DNA of 63,123 nucleotides from JAFALX01 sp036378495 (GCA_036378495.1 DASUWI010000041.1:1-63123); one strand, 5' to 3'; positions 6,756-15,291 are shown, counted from the stretch's first letter. Numbers and translations: made by a program. Notes: generated from the sequence alone by a model not told the origin.

Positions 6756-8225
6756 GTGAGGCTGTACGTGAGGAGACGCACCGCGCGTCGCGTCCTCGGG
6801 CTTGCCCTCATGGCCGCGCTGACGGCACTTGGCGGCAGCGTTTTGGCCACGTCCGCCCAGAAGGTGGAGGTCGCTCCTGCTGCCGGCCCTCCGCACGTGC
6901 TCGTCGTGATGCTCGAGAACAAGGGCTACGCGGCGACGCTGGGCTCGTGCGGCTCGGGATCGCCCGATCCATACCTCTGCTCGCTGGCATCGTCGTACGC
7001 GTCGGCGGATGGCTGGTTCGGCATCCGGCATCCGTCGCTGCCCAACTACGCCGCCGTCGTGTCGGGTTCCACCCAGGGCATCACCTCGGACTGCGAGCCG
7101 TCCACCTGCGGGCGGATGCCCGCCACCGAGGTCGGCGGGCAGCTGACGGCTGCGGGGATCCCATGGGTCGGATGGATGGAGTCCATGCCGTCGGCCTGCG
7201 ACACGGGCGGCGACAGCGGCAACTACGAGGCGCATCACAACCCCTTCGCCTACTTCACCGACGTCACCCGAGCGTCGAACTGCGACTCGGTCATGCGTCC
7301 GTATCCGGGCGCGTCTGGTGCCGTGTCCGTGCTGGATGGTGCGTCCGCCCCCGACTTCGCGTGGATCACGCCCAACGCCTGCGACGACATGCACTCGTGC
7401 CCGGTCTCCACCGGCGATGGCTGGTTGAAGGCGAACGTGCAGCCCGTTCTCGGCTCTTCGTGGTTCGCCGACAACGGCACGGTGATCATCACGATGGATG
7501 AGAATGACCTGGAGTCGAACGGGTCGTGCTGCGGCGACGCGGCGGGTGGCCAGATCCCGCTGGTGGTCATCTCGTCGAGGACCAGCGGCAAGGGAACCGT
7601 CGCCATGACCGGCGACCATTTCGGCACGCTGCGCACCCTCGAGGAGGCGTACGGGCTGCGCCTGCTCGGCGCCGCGACCGGCGCGGCCGACGGCGACCTC
7701 TCGTCGTGGCTGGGCGGCAGCGCCATCCCGGCGCCGACGCCGACGCCGACGCCTTCGACAGGCACGCCGACACCGACACCAACAGCAACAGCAACAGCAA
7801 CAGCAACACCGGCGCCCGGTACAACCCCGACTCCGACACCCACGGCAACGGCGACGCCGGTCGCGGGCGCCACTGGCTACACGATGCAGCCGGCGCCGAT
7901 CGCGCCGGCGGGAAAGCTGCACGCCCGAGCTCTCGTGAGCATCGCGCTGACGGCCACCGGCGGCGCCGGCGCGGCTGTGCCCAACGCCGCGGTGTTCCTG
8001 CGGTTCGTGCCGGCTCCGGGCGGCGGATCGGCGGTCGTCGGCACCCCAGACGGGACGGTGGTGCTCGGCCCGACTGCGGTTGAGCTGTCGACGGATTCAA
8101 CCGGCACGCTCTTCATCGTGTACGAGGCACCGGCCGCGTTGCCGGGCGGCGGCACGGACACCATCACGGCCGAGGACGATCCCTCCGCGCCGGCGGTGGT
8201 GGCCACCGACAGCTACTCGTTCTGA
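6756..8225 (+). CDS. secreted phosphoesterase paralogue with C-terminal Ig-like module
   Basis: 489 aa. Signal peptide in residues 1-40 (arginine-rich start, then LGLALMAALTALGGSVLA). Residues about 45-325 match the upstream phosphoesterase almost residue for residue (same VVMLENKGYAATLG, SLPNYAAVVSGSTQG, HHNPFAYFTDV, CDDMHSC, IITMDEND motifs), so this is a tandem duplicate. The linker is Pro-Thr/Ala-Thr rich. The last about 115 residues (APIAPAGKLHARALVSIALT onward) look like an Ig-like/invasin-type beta sandwich instead of the beta-helix in the first gene. GTG at 6756 is given; a second in-frame GTG at 6768 with AGGTGAGG before it is equally plausible. A short weak hairpin follows the stop and no other gene lies before 8334. 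Confidence 0.84.
   Translation: MRLYVRRRTARRVLGLALMAALTALGGSVLATSAQKVEVAPAAGPPHVLVVMLENKGYAATLGSCGSGSPDPYLCSLASSYASADGWFGIRHPSLPNYAAVVSGSTQGITSDCEPSTCGRMPATEVGGQLTAAGIPWVGWMESMPSACDTGGDSGNYEAHHNPFAYFTDVTRASNCDSVMRPYPGASGAVSVLDGASAPDFAWITPNACDDMHSCPVSTGDGWLKANVQPVLGSSWFADNGTVIITMDENDLESNGSCCGDAAGGQIPLVVISSRTSGKGTVAMTGDHFGTLRTLEEAYGLRLLGAATGAADGDLSSWLGGSAIPAPTPTPTPSTGTPTPTPTATATATATPAPGTTPTPTPTATATPVAGATGYTMQPAPIAPAGKLHARALVSIALTATGGAGAAVPNAAVFLRFVPAPGGGSAVVGTPDGTVVLGPTAVELSTDSTGTLFIVYEAPAALPGGGTDTITAEDDPSAPAVVATDSYSF
7781..7804 (+). repeat. hexanucleotide tandem repeat AACAGC x4 in linker
   Basis: Four exact AACAGC units followed by an imperfect fifth, inside the linker of the second phosphoesterase, giving a Thr-Ala run. 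The unit is in frame, so gain or loss would change linker length without a frameshift. Its codon use (ACA, GCA) is unlike the GC-ending codons around it. Confidence 0.75.
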
Positions 8226-8333
8226 CGCCGTCAGGCGCTCAACCGCGAGCCGGTCGCGCATCCCAGCTGCGCAGCCGCACAGCGGCGGCGCTCGTACTCA
8301 GCGAGGTCCAGGATGTGCGGGCCCGAATTCGCC

Positions 8334-9905
8334 CTACAAATCGACCGGTTCCAGCGACTCCAGCAGCCCGTGCTGCATCGCGAAGAGGGTGGCCGTGGAG
8401 CGCGTGGACGCGCCGATCTTCCCGTAGATGCGTTCGATGTGCGTGCCCGCCGTCTTCACCGTGATGCCCAGCGAGCCGGCGACCTGCCGGTTGGTCGCGC
8501 CGCGCGCGATGAGCATCAAGACCTCGACCTCGCGCTCGGTGAGACCGGCGGGGCCGCTGCGGCGTTTGCCGGGACGCTGCCCGGCGGCAGCCAGCACAGC
8601 CTCGACGGCGTCGGCGAGACGGCCGGCACGGACCTCAGCGTGGAGCGTCGCGGCTGCCGCCGTCACCGTCAGCGCGGCGCGGTACGGGCGGGGTTCGGTC
8701 ATCGCCTGGTAGGCGTCCGCGGCGGCGAGGATCCGCGCCGCAACCGGGATGACCGCTCCGGAGAGGCCTCGGTGGTAGCCGGAGCCGTCGAGTCGCTCGT
8801 TTGTCAGTGCCGCGATTGCGCCGATGCGGGCAAGGGCGGGCGGCCGGGCCAGCATGCGCTCGGTGTAGTACGCGTGCAGCCGCATGCGCTCGGACTCGGT
8901 GGGTGTGAGGGGACCGGGCTTCTCGAGGATCGTTGCCGGCACACCGTGCAGCCCCAGGTCGTGCGCCCATGCCGCTCGACGAAGGTTCCTGATCTCCGCT
9001 GCCGGCAGGTGACACATCTCGCCGGCCTTCGTGCAGAGGCCGGCAACCGCGCGCGAATGACCGGTGCGCGACCGTGAGCGCAGATCGGTGAAGTCCGCAA
9101 CTGCCTCCAGCGCCGCGTCGAGCTCATCGTCGCCGAGCCTGCTTTGCAGCCCGGGCTCGCCGTCGATGAGGCCGAACCAGTCGCTCACGCGGTCGAGATC
9201 AGCGAACACCTCGTCCGCGGCTACAGAGAACGCATCGACGACAGCTGGGTCGAACTGCGTGCCCCGCCACGAATGCGCGAGGTCGACGGCCGCATCGAGG
9301 CCATCCGCCCGGCGCACGACCTCGACGGTGTCGGCGAGATGGAACAGCCGCACCGCCGGCGTGATGACGTCGCCGGCGACGCCCGATGGGACGCCCCTCC
9401 CGTCCCAGCGCGTGAACACCTGCTGCAGCGGCTTGCACACGTCTGGACCCAGGCCGAGCCGCTCGGCGATATGCGCCGTCGTCAGGCAGTGCGTCATCAG
9501 CCCCCGCTCGACGGGTGCACCGGCTGTGGCCATCAGCGTGGTCATGACGCGGAGCCGGTGCAGCGCAGAGCCGCCGGCGCCGGCGTGTCGCAGCACGAAC
9601 CCGAGCATGCCCAGCCGCGTGCGCTTCACGCCGAAGCTGTCGCGTCGATACGCGATGTCGTCACCGAACCACGCCGCCACCTCCGGTGTATCGGCCACGC
9701 ATCCCGACCACGCGAGTGTCACGACGTAGTACAGCGAGCGGCGCTCCCGCGCATCGAGGCCCATGCGCTCGCCGACTCGGGTGGCGATCAGCCACGAGCG
9801 GAGCACGTGTTCCAGCGGCTGTCCGAGTCCCAGGTCGCTGGCCAGGGAAAACGCGGCCACCAGTTCGGCCAGCCGGACGTCGCCGTCCGGACCCTTGCCC
9901 TCCAC
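8334..9905 (-). CDS. HD-GYP-like domain protein with C-terminal LuxR DNA-binding domain
   Basis: 523 aa, GTG start. The N-terminal half contains a first HD-like helical region (MTHCLTTAHIAERLGL, WDGRGVPSGVAGDVI). A second, HD-GYP-like region lies at about residues 285-425, with HSRAVAGLC, AWAHDLGLHGVP, NERLDGSGYHRGLSG (in the place of the usual GYP-loop) and ILAAADAYQAMTEPRPYR. Residues about 455-515 are a LuxR-type helix-turn-helix: LTEREVEVLMLIARGATNRQVA. HD-GYP domains hydrolyse cyclic di-GMP, so this may be a one-component regulator that senses a nucleotide; catalysis is not certain. The genome neighbours do not reveal its targets. The stop is flanked by a plain 108-base spacer. Confidence 0.82.
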   Translation of the reverse strand: MEGKGPDGDVRLAELVAAFSLASDLGLGQPLEHVLRSWLIATRVGERMGLDARERRSLYYVVTLAWSGCVADTPEVAAWFGDDIAYRRDSFGVKRTRLGMLGFVLRHAGAGGSALHRLRVMTTLMATAGAPVERGLMTHCLTTAHIAERLGLGPDVCKPLQQVFTRWDGRGVPSGVAGDVITPAVRLFHLADTVEVVRRADGLDAAVDLAHSWRGTQFDPAVVDAFSVAADEVFADLDRVSDWFGLIDGEPGLQSRLGDDELDAALEAVADFTDLRSRSRTGHSRAVAGLCTKAGEMCHLPAAEIRNLRRAAWAHDLGLHGVPATILEKPGPLTPTESERMRLHAYYTERMLARPPALARIGAIAALTNERLDGSGYHRGLSGAVIPVAARILAAADAYQAMTEPRPYRAALTVTAAAATLHAEVRAGRLADAVEAVLAAAGQRPGKRRSGPAGLTEREVEVLMLIARGATNRQVAGSLGITVKTAGTHIERIYGKIGASTRSTATLFAMQHGLLESLEPVDL

Positions 9906-9996
9906 ACGCCTCAGTCTACGGACGCGCTGCTACTGCGGACGGGCATGCGCGAAGACCGCGGCGTCCGCCTTGAGCACGTGCGTCGATTGCGAAGCG

Positions 9997-10569
9997 TCAG
10001 CCCTTCTGCGCGTGGTAGTGGTCGGAGACCTGCTGCCAGGACGCGGCGTTGACTCCGCCCGGCAGCGGCGTGTTCCCGTCGAAGAAGTGAACCGCGCCGG
10101 TCTCGCAGTTGCGGTACTCGCCCGAGCTCACGATCGTACCCGGCGCAAATCGCACTCCGTGGCCCGCCACCTCGGGACTTGGGTGCGACGCCACGTGCGC
10201 AGCCTGGGCGTGGTAGTGGTCGGAGACCTGCTGCCACGCAGCCGAGTTGACGCTTCCGGGCAGCGGTGTCTGGCCGTCGAAGAAGCGAATCGCACCGCTC
10301 TCGACGTTGCGGTACTCGCCGGAGCTCACCACAGTGCCGGGTGCAAATCGCACGCCGTGCGTGGCCATGTCCGGGGCCGAGTGCGAGGCGGCGTGCGCCT
10401 CCTGAGCGTGGTAGTGGTCCGACACCTGCTGCCACGCAGACGCGTTGACCCCGCCGGGGAGCGGTGTCGAGCCGTCGAAGTACCGGACGGCGCCGGTTTC
10501 GACGTTGCGGTACTCGCCCGGGCTGACGACGGTGCCGGGCGCGAAGCGAATCACATGATGCTCGGTCAT
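9997..10569 (-). CDS. protein of three 66-residue tandem repeats
   Basis: 190 aa. RFAPGT starts at residues 8, 74 and 140; each unit continues with GEYRN, a TG/SG turn, FFDG or YFDG, TPLPG, and a helical tail WQQVSDHYHAQ followed by a His/Ala-rich spacer. The period is exactly 66 aa (198 bp). The PG-SGEY-G-PLPG part recalls the small beta motif of YjzC-like proteins, but the likeness is weak and I assign no function. No signal peptide or membrane segment, so cytoplasmic. ATG at 10569 begins the first repeat. It lies 25 bases from the aminotransferase gene and may be co-transcribed with it. Confidence 0.78.
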   Translation of the reverse strand: MTEHHVIRFAPGTVVSPGEYRNVETGAVRYFDGSTPLPGGVNASAWQQVSDHYHAQEAHAASHSAPDMATHGVRFAPGTVVSSGEYRNVESGAIRFFDGQTPLPGSVNSAAWQQVSDHYHAQAAHVASHPSPEVAGHGVRFAPGTIVSSGEYRNCETGAVHFFDGNTPLPGGVNAASWQQVSDHYHAQKG

Positions 10570-10594
10570 GCGCCTGAGTGTAGCCTGGGCCGCT

Positions 10595-11770
10595 TCAGGC
10601 GGAAAGCTGTTCGCCCGCAACCTCCGCGAGCGCGTCGACGGCGAGCTCGAGCTTGCGCAGTGGGGCGCTGAAGCACAGTCGCACGTGCGTCGGCGTCCCG
10701 AATGCGACGCCGGGGGTGAGCAGCACGCGCCGCTCGGCGAGCGCGTCGATGAACGCAAGCGTGTCCGGCCACGGACTGCGAATCCAGAGGTAGATGCCGC
10801 CCTGCGGTTCGGCAGCGTCCACACCCGTCTGACGGATTCGCCGCAGCACCAGGTCGCGGCGTTCGCGATACGGCTCCAGGTTGATCTCCCAGGAGCGGAG
10901 ATGCAGCATCGCGCGCTGCGCCGTCGCCGGTGCGTTGACGAAGCCCAGTGCACGCATGGACTGGGCCAGGCCGAGGTGCGTCTCCGATGTGGCCAGTGAG
11001 GGATGCAGCACCAGGTACCCGATGCGCTCACCGGCGATGCCGAGGTCCTTGGAGAATGAGCGCGCGAGCACGGTGTGGCGGTAGAACCCGAGTGGGTCGG
11101 CCCGCTGGTGCGGCGCGTACACCATGCGCTGGTAGACCTCGTCGACGATCAGCAGCACGGGCCGGCTGTGACGCTCGTGGTGCTTCTCGAGCAGTGCAGC
11201 AAGGGCGTCGAGCTCTTGTGCGTCGAGCACATGCCCGCTCGGGTTGCTCGGCGAGTTGAGCAGCACGGCGCCTGTCCGTGGCGTCAAGGCGGCGGCGATG
11301 GCGTCGAGGTCGAGCCGCAGGGTCGATGCGTCGACCGGAATCGGCACGAACCGCGCGCCCGCCGTCTCGCAGTACAGGCGGAACTCGGGGAAGAAGGGTG
11401 CGACGCCGAGGACGTCGTCACCGGGATCGACGAACGTACGCAGCGCCACGCTGATCGCCGCCGCTGCGCCCGACGTCATCGCGATGCAGTCAGCGGTGAT
11501 GCCCGGGAAGTCGACGTCCTCCGCCGCGCGCTCGCGCACCGTCTCGTAGCCGAGGTTGGGCATGTACCCGAAGCGGCCGGCGAAGCGGTCATCCACCGCT
11601 GCGTGGAAGGCGTCGACGACGGCGTCTCCGGCCTCGAGGGGCTGTCCGATCGACAGGTCGACCACCGCGTCGTCGCCGTGCTCGGCGCGGAGGCGGATGC
11701 CCTCCATGAACATGCGGCGGATCCAGCCACCATCCTGCAGCTGCGCCCGGGACCAGCGAGAGAGGGTCAC
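10595..11770 (-). CDS. class I/II pyridoxal-phosphate aminotransferase
   Basis: 391 aa, fold type I aminotransferase of the aspartate/aromatic group. Visible residues: SNPSG with the conserved Asn around 176, IVDEVYQ (Asp210, Tyr213), the Schiff-base Lys241 in SFSKDLGIAGERIGY, and Arg249. It would move an amino group between an amino acid and a 2-oxo acid. Because it is transcribed 18 bases after homogentisate dioxygenase, conversion of tyrosine to 4-hydroxyphenylpyruvate is the likely role, although specificity cannot be read from sequence. GTG at 11770 begins the protein. Confidence 0.88.
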   Translation of the reverse strand: MTLSRWSRAQLQDGGWIRRMFMEGIRLRAEHGDDAVVDLSIGQPLEAGDAVVDAFHAAVDDRFAGRFGYMPNLGYETVRERAAEDVDFPGITADCIAMTSGAAAAISVALRTFVDPGDDVLGVAPFFPEFRLYCETAGARFVPIPVDASTLRLDLDAIAAALTPRTGAVLLNSPSNPSGHVLDAQELDALAALLEKHHERHSRPVLLIVDEVYQRMVYAPHQRADPLGFYRHTVLARSFSKDLGIAGERIGYLVLHPSLATSETHLGLAQSMRALGFVNAPATAQRAMLHLRSWEINLEPYRERRDLVLRRIRQTGVDAAEPQGGIYLWIRSPWPDTLAFIDALAERRVLLTPGVAFGTPTHVRLCFSAPLRKLELAVDALAEVAGEQLSA

Positions 11771-11788
11771 GCGACTACCGGCTCGACG

Positions 11789-12970
11789 TCAGGCGATCGA
11801 CGTTGTGCCGCGCACCCCGCCGGTGTGCCAGCTGAACGGGTACTCGCGATCGAGCACGTGCCGCGCCACCTGCGTGCGGTGCAGAGGACGGAAGGTGTCG
11901 ATCATCACCGCGAGCTCGTCGGTCTCGCGCGGTCGCTCGAACGACGCTTCCAGCGCGCCCGGCTGCGGCCCATGGGGGAGGCCGCCGACGTGGTGCGTGA
12001 ACGACCCCTGCTTGATGCCGCGCCGCGCCGCGTAGTCGCCGTCGACGTAGTACAGCACCTCGTCGGAGTCCAGGTTGCTGTGGTGATACGGCAGCATCAC
12101 CGCGTCCGGGTCCCAGTCGAGCTTGCGCGGCGCGAACGAGCAGATGACGACGTTATGCGCCTGAAACGTCTGGTGGAACGGCGGCGGGACGTGGAAGCGC
12201 CCGGCCCGCGGCTCGAAGTCGTGGATGTTGAACGCCACGGGATACACCGTGCCGTCCCAGCCGACCACGTCCCAGGGATGGTGGTCGAGCGCGTACTTCG
12301 TGATGTGCCCGCCCCGCTTCAGCCAGACCTGCGCCGAACCCTGGGCGGACTCCAGCTGCTCCGGCGCTCGGAAGTCGCGCTCGCTGAACGGAGCGAACTC
12401 CGTGAGCTGCCCGTTGGCCGCGCGGTATCGGGCCGGCACGTCGACGAACCCGCTCACCTCGAGACAGAGGACGCGCGTCTGATCCAGCGCGGCGAGCTCG
12501 AGCCGGTAGACCGTCCCCCGCGGGATGACGAGATAGTCGTGCTTGCCGAACGGCAGGCTGCCGAACTGCGTGTGCAGCGTTCCGCTCCCGTTGTGAAAGA
12601 AGAGCACCTCATCGGCCGAGCCGTTGACGTAGAGCGTCTCCTGCTGCCTGGCGGGCACCGCCAGCCCGATGCGGATGTCGTCGTTGAGCAGCAGCCACTG
12701 CCGCCCGGAGATGACGTCCGCCTCGAGCACCAGCTCGAAGCCCTTGATATGCGCGTGCTCGTAGATCTGCTCATGTTCCGGCGTGATCGAGTCGGCCGGC
12801 CCCTCGCTGACATCGTGCGCGGCCTCCGGCATGTGCCGGTGATACAGCAACGACGACGGCCCGCTGAAGCCTTCCCGTCCGAACAGCTCCTCGTAGATCG
12901 GCGAGCCGTTCAGCTGAAAGCGCATATGCCGCTTCCGCGGCACTTCGCCGAGGCGTCTGTACGGTCGCAC
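11789..12970 (-). CDS. hmgA: homogentisate 1,2-dioxygenase
   Basis: 393 aa cupin dioxygenase that opens the homogentisate ring to maleylacetoacetate using Fe(II). The C-terminal cupin carries the metal region: VPPPFHQTFQAHN, then PYHHSNLDSDEVLYYVDG (His296/297 and Glu304) and SFTHHVGGLPHGP (His327 and His333, spaced as the active-site His and the iron His of the human enzyme). It is shorter than the human protein (about 445 aa), as in other bacterial versions. GTG at 12970. A 198-base spacer separates it from hppD upstream, so it may have its own promoter; I see no gene in that spacer. Confidence 0.9.
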   Translation of the reverse strand: MRPYRRLGEVPRKRHMRFQLNGSPIYEELFGREGFSGPSSLLYHRHMPEAAHDVSEGPADSITPEHEQIYEHAHIKGFELVLEADVISGRQWLLLNDDIRIGLAVPARQQETLYVNGSADEVLFFHNGSGTLHTQFGSLPFGKHDYLVIPRGTVYRLELAALDQTRVLCLEVSGFVDVPARYRAANGQLTEFAPFSERDFRAPEQLESAQGSAQVWLKRGGHITKYALDHHPWDVVGWDGTVYPVAFNIHDFEPRAGRFHVPPPFHQTFQAHNVVICSFAPRKLDWDPDAVMLPYHHSNLDSDEVLYYVDGDYAARRGIKQGSFTHHVGGLPHGPQPGALEASFERPRETDELAVMIDTFRPLHRTQVARHVLDREYPFSWHTGGVRGTTSIA

Positions 12971-13168
12971 CGAGCAAGCCTACTGGCTCGTGCCGCCAAC
13001 GTGTGATGGCCGAGGCGGCGGGCATGCACCCGGAGGGCTTATCGTCTCGGAGGCGAGCTGGACGACCCGCCGTGCAGTGGGCGAGCCGAGAGTCAGGCGC
13101 GGGCCGCACCGCGGCCAGACGCCGTGGTCAGCCCGCAGCGGTGCGTGCCCGTCGGCCACAAGCACTGA

Positions 13169-14281
13169 CTACAGGTTGCCGCGCGCCGCTTGTTCGCGCT
13201 CGATCGACTCGAACAGCGCCTTGAAGTTTCCCTTGCCGAAGCCCTTTGCGCCCTTTCGCTGGATGACCTCGAAGAACAGCGTGGGGCGATCACCGACGGG
13301 CCGCGTGAAGATCTGCAGCAGGTAGCCCGCCTCCTCGCGGTCGATGAGGATGCGGAGGTGGCGCAGACGATCGAGGTCCTCGTCGATGCCCTCGGCGCGC
13401 TGACCCAGCGCCGCGTAGTACGCGTCCGGCGTGTTGAGAAACTCGACGCCGCGGTCGCTCATCGCCTGCACCGTCGACACGATGTCATCGGTGTGCAGCG
13501 CGATGTGCTGCACACCGGAGCCGCGGTAGTAGTCGAGGTACTCCTGGATCTGGGACGCCTTGAGCCCGACCGCCGGCTCGTTGATGGGGAAGGTGACCTG
13601 CGTGCGCGGATCGCGCGTCACCTTGGAGCGCAGCGCGCTGTACTGCGTGGCGATGTCGTGCTCATCGAACTCCTGGAAGACGGTGAACCCGAACACCTCG
13701 GAGTAGAAGGACACCCAGTCATCCATCTTCCCGGTCTCGACGTTGCCCACTGTGTGATCGATGAAGCGCAGGCCCACGCCACCGCCGGCGCGGCTCTCCT
13801 CGCGGTAGCCGGGCCAGTGCGCGCCAGCGTACTCGTCGCGTTCCACGAACGTGTGCACCGTGTCGCCGTAGGTGGCGACGCTGGCGTGGGTGATCACGCC
13901 ATGCTCATCCTCGCTGCGCGCCGGTTCCTCGACGCCGCGCGCCCCCCGACGCGTCGCCGCCTCGTAGGCGGCGGTCGCGTCGTCGACGCGAAGCGCGATG
14001 CGCTTCACCCCGTCGCCGTGCACGTGCACGTGCTCGGCGACCTTCCCCTCGGGGCCGAGTGGCGCGGTGAGCACCAGCCTCACCTTGCCCTGCTGCAGGA
14101 CATACGACGCGCGGTCGCGGACGCCCGTCTCCGGGCCTGCGTACGCGATGACGTCGAATCCAAACGCGTTGCGATAGTGGTACGCGGCCTGGCGCGCATT
14201 GCCGACGTAGAGCTCGACATGGTCGGTGCCGCCGAGCACCGGGATGTCGACCTGCTGCGGCGTCTGCAGGGTGGCGCTCAC
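13169..14281 (-). CDS. hppD: 4-hydroxyphenylpyruvate dioxygenase
   Basis: 370 aa, two vicinal-oxygen-chelate halves. The Fe(II) ligands are His176 (FIDHTVGN), His259 (GVQHIALHT) and Glu338 (LFFEVIQR), and the C-terminal helix KGFGKGNFKALFESIEREQ that closes the active site is intact. It converts 4-hydroxyphenylpyruvate and O2 to homogentisate. The GTG start overlaps the stop of the upstream di-iron protein (GTGA), which fixes both ends and implies coupled translation. Confidence 0.96.
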   Translation of the reverse strand: MSATLQTPQQVDIPVLGGTDHVELYVGNARQAAYHYRNAFGFDVIAYAGPETGVRDRASYVLQQGKVRLVLTAPLGPEGKVAEHVHVHGDGVKRIALRVDDATAAYEAATRRGARGVEEPARSEDEHGVITHASVATYGDTVHTFVERDEYAGAHWPGYREESRAGGGVGLRFIDHTVGNVETGKMDDWVSFYSEVFGFTVFQEFDEHDIATQYSALRSKVTRDPRTQVTFPINEPAVGLKASQIQEYLDYYRGSGVQHIALHTDDIVSTVQAMSDRGVEFLNTPDAYYAALGQRAEGIDEDLDRLRHLRILIDREEAGYLLQIFTRPVGDRPTLFFEVIQRKGAKGFGKGNFKALFESIEREQAARGNL

Positions 14282-15162
14282 GCAGGCACCGGCTCGCGCT
14301 CGAGCTCCATGCGCTTCGCCTCGAGGCCGTCCCAGAAGGCCTTGACGCCGTTGAGCATCTCCTCAGCCCCCTGGAGGAACTTCTCCTGGTTGAAGCCGGG
14401 CCGCTCGAACGCGCCGCGCAGCTCGTCCATGGTGTGCGCCGCATGCTGGTCCTCGACGCGGTCGTGCCAGGTGAAGAACGCCAGCCGGAGGTCGGGGCAC
14501 TCGCGTTGCTTGTAGCCGTCGAGCCCGCGGATCAGCTGCTTCCAGAAGCCCGCCGCCGCCCAGTGCTCCACCGCGAAGGACGCGCCCTCGGCGATGTCGG
14601 GATCGTCGGATCCGTAGATGCGCGAGAGCTCGTCGCAAAAGAAGAGCGTGGAATCGCGGCCGAACTTGCGCTTGCCCAGGTCGTCGAAGTCGAGACCGAC
14701 GGCGCGGCCGACGTTGACCAGCCACTCAAAGTGACGCGCGGAGAATCGATAGACGCCGCCGTCGACCGTACCTTCGGTGGACACCAGCTCGGGGTCGCCC
14801 TCGCGGTCCTTCTCCGCATCGCTGCGGACAGCGGTCGACGTGGGCGACGTGCGTCCGCTGTTGAACACCACGCCGAGCTCATTGACCAGGATCTCGCAGG
14901 ACTCGCGCGCCTGGTCGATCGTGGGCGAGTTGATGGTCTTGAGGAGCTGGGCGACGATGAACAGGTTGCTGAAGACGGAGAACTGCTGGATGAGGTCGCG
15001 TACCTGCGCCTGCGATGCCCGCCCGGTCTCGAACCAGATGCAGTAGTCGTTGTGGGTGACGACGGGGTGCGACATCACCACCTCGCGCACCTGATCCATG
15101 AACGTGTCCCAGTCGTGGCGAGCGCCGGCGGAGCCCTCCACCTCGTGCACTGTGACTGCCAT
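14278..15162 (-). CDS. haem-oxygenase-like di-iron protein coupled to hppD
   Basis: 294 aa. It has the helical haem-oxygenase-like di-iron oxidase (HDO) pattern related to CADD, PqqC and TenA. Candidate ligands: Glu90 or Glu95, His144 (ARHFEWL), Glu199 (AVEHW), then His233, Glu237 and His240 in the H-x3-E-x2-H motif WHDRVEDQH. The spacings His144-Glu199 and Glu199-His233 are close to those of CADD (54 and 32). Residues about 97-137 form an extra acidic insert between the first two ligands. The family does diverse O2-dependent chemistry; the substrate here is unknown. First gene of the tyrosine-catabolic operon, opposite an Lrp-type regulator. ATG 15162 chosen because upstream reading is low-complexity. 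Confidence 0.75.
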   Translation of the reverse strand: MAVTVHEVEGSAGARHDWDTFMDQVREVVMSHPVVTHNDYCIWFETGRASQAQVRDLIQQFSVFSNLFIVAQLLKTINSPTIDQARESCEILVNELGVVFNSGRTSPTSTAVRSDAEKDREGDPELVSTEGTVDGGVYRFSARHFEWLVNVGRAVGLDFDDLGKRKFGRDSTLFFCDELSRIYGSDDPDIAEGASFAVEHWAAAGFWKQLIRGLDGYKQRECPDLRLAFFTWHDRVEDQHAAHTMDELRGAFERPGFNQEKFLQGAEEMLNGVKAFWDGLEAKRMELEREPVPA

Positions 15163-15222
15163 TGGGCGAACTCCTGAGGGCCGTGGAAATTGTGCCCTTA
15201 TTCTCCCCAGATCGACCGCGGC

Positions 15223-15291
15223 TGTCCACGTTTGCAGCGCATGTCTGGACAATATGCTCAAAGGCAGGCAGAATCGTGCGTTGAATGTCCA
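15223..15291. promoter_or_regulatory. TGTCCA-type operator cluster between hppD operon and Lrp gene
   Basis: TGTCCA at 15223-15228, its complement TGGACA at 15246-15251 (inside the near-palindrome TGTCTGGACA, 15242-15251), and a third TGTCCA at 15286-15291 overlapping the regulator start codon. Centres are about 21-23 and 40-42 bases apart, near whole helical turns, as for Lrp/AsnC proteins that wrap DNA. The 122-base divergent spacer holds nothing else I can identify. Confidence 0.5.

Noticed and set aside
7730..7860. Repeat-rich stretch in the phosphoesterase linker as a possible CRISPR or phase-variation tract
   Set aside because: The units are short, in frame and part of a Pro-Thr/Ala linker. 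There are no spacers, and length changes would not shift the frame.
8325..8338. GAATTCGCCCT near the end of the HD-GYP gene, like a TOPO cloning flank
   Set aside because: It overlaps the natural stop of the HD-GYP/LuxR gene and continuous genomic sequence is on both sides, so this is chance, not vector.
12980..13165. 61-aa minus-strand frame between hmgA and hppD
   Set aside because: No domain, no ribosome site and low-complexity composition; treated as spacer.
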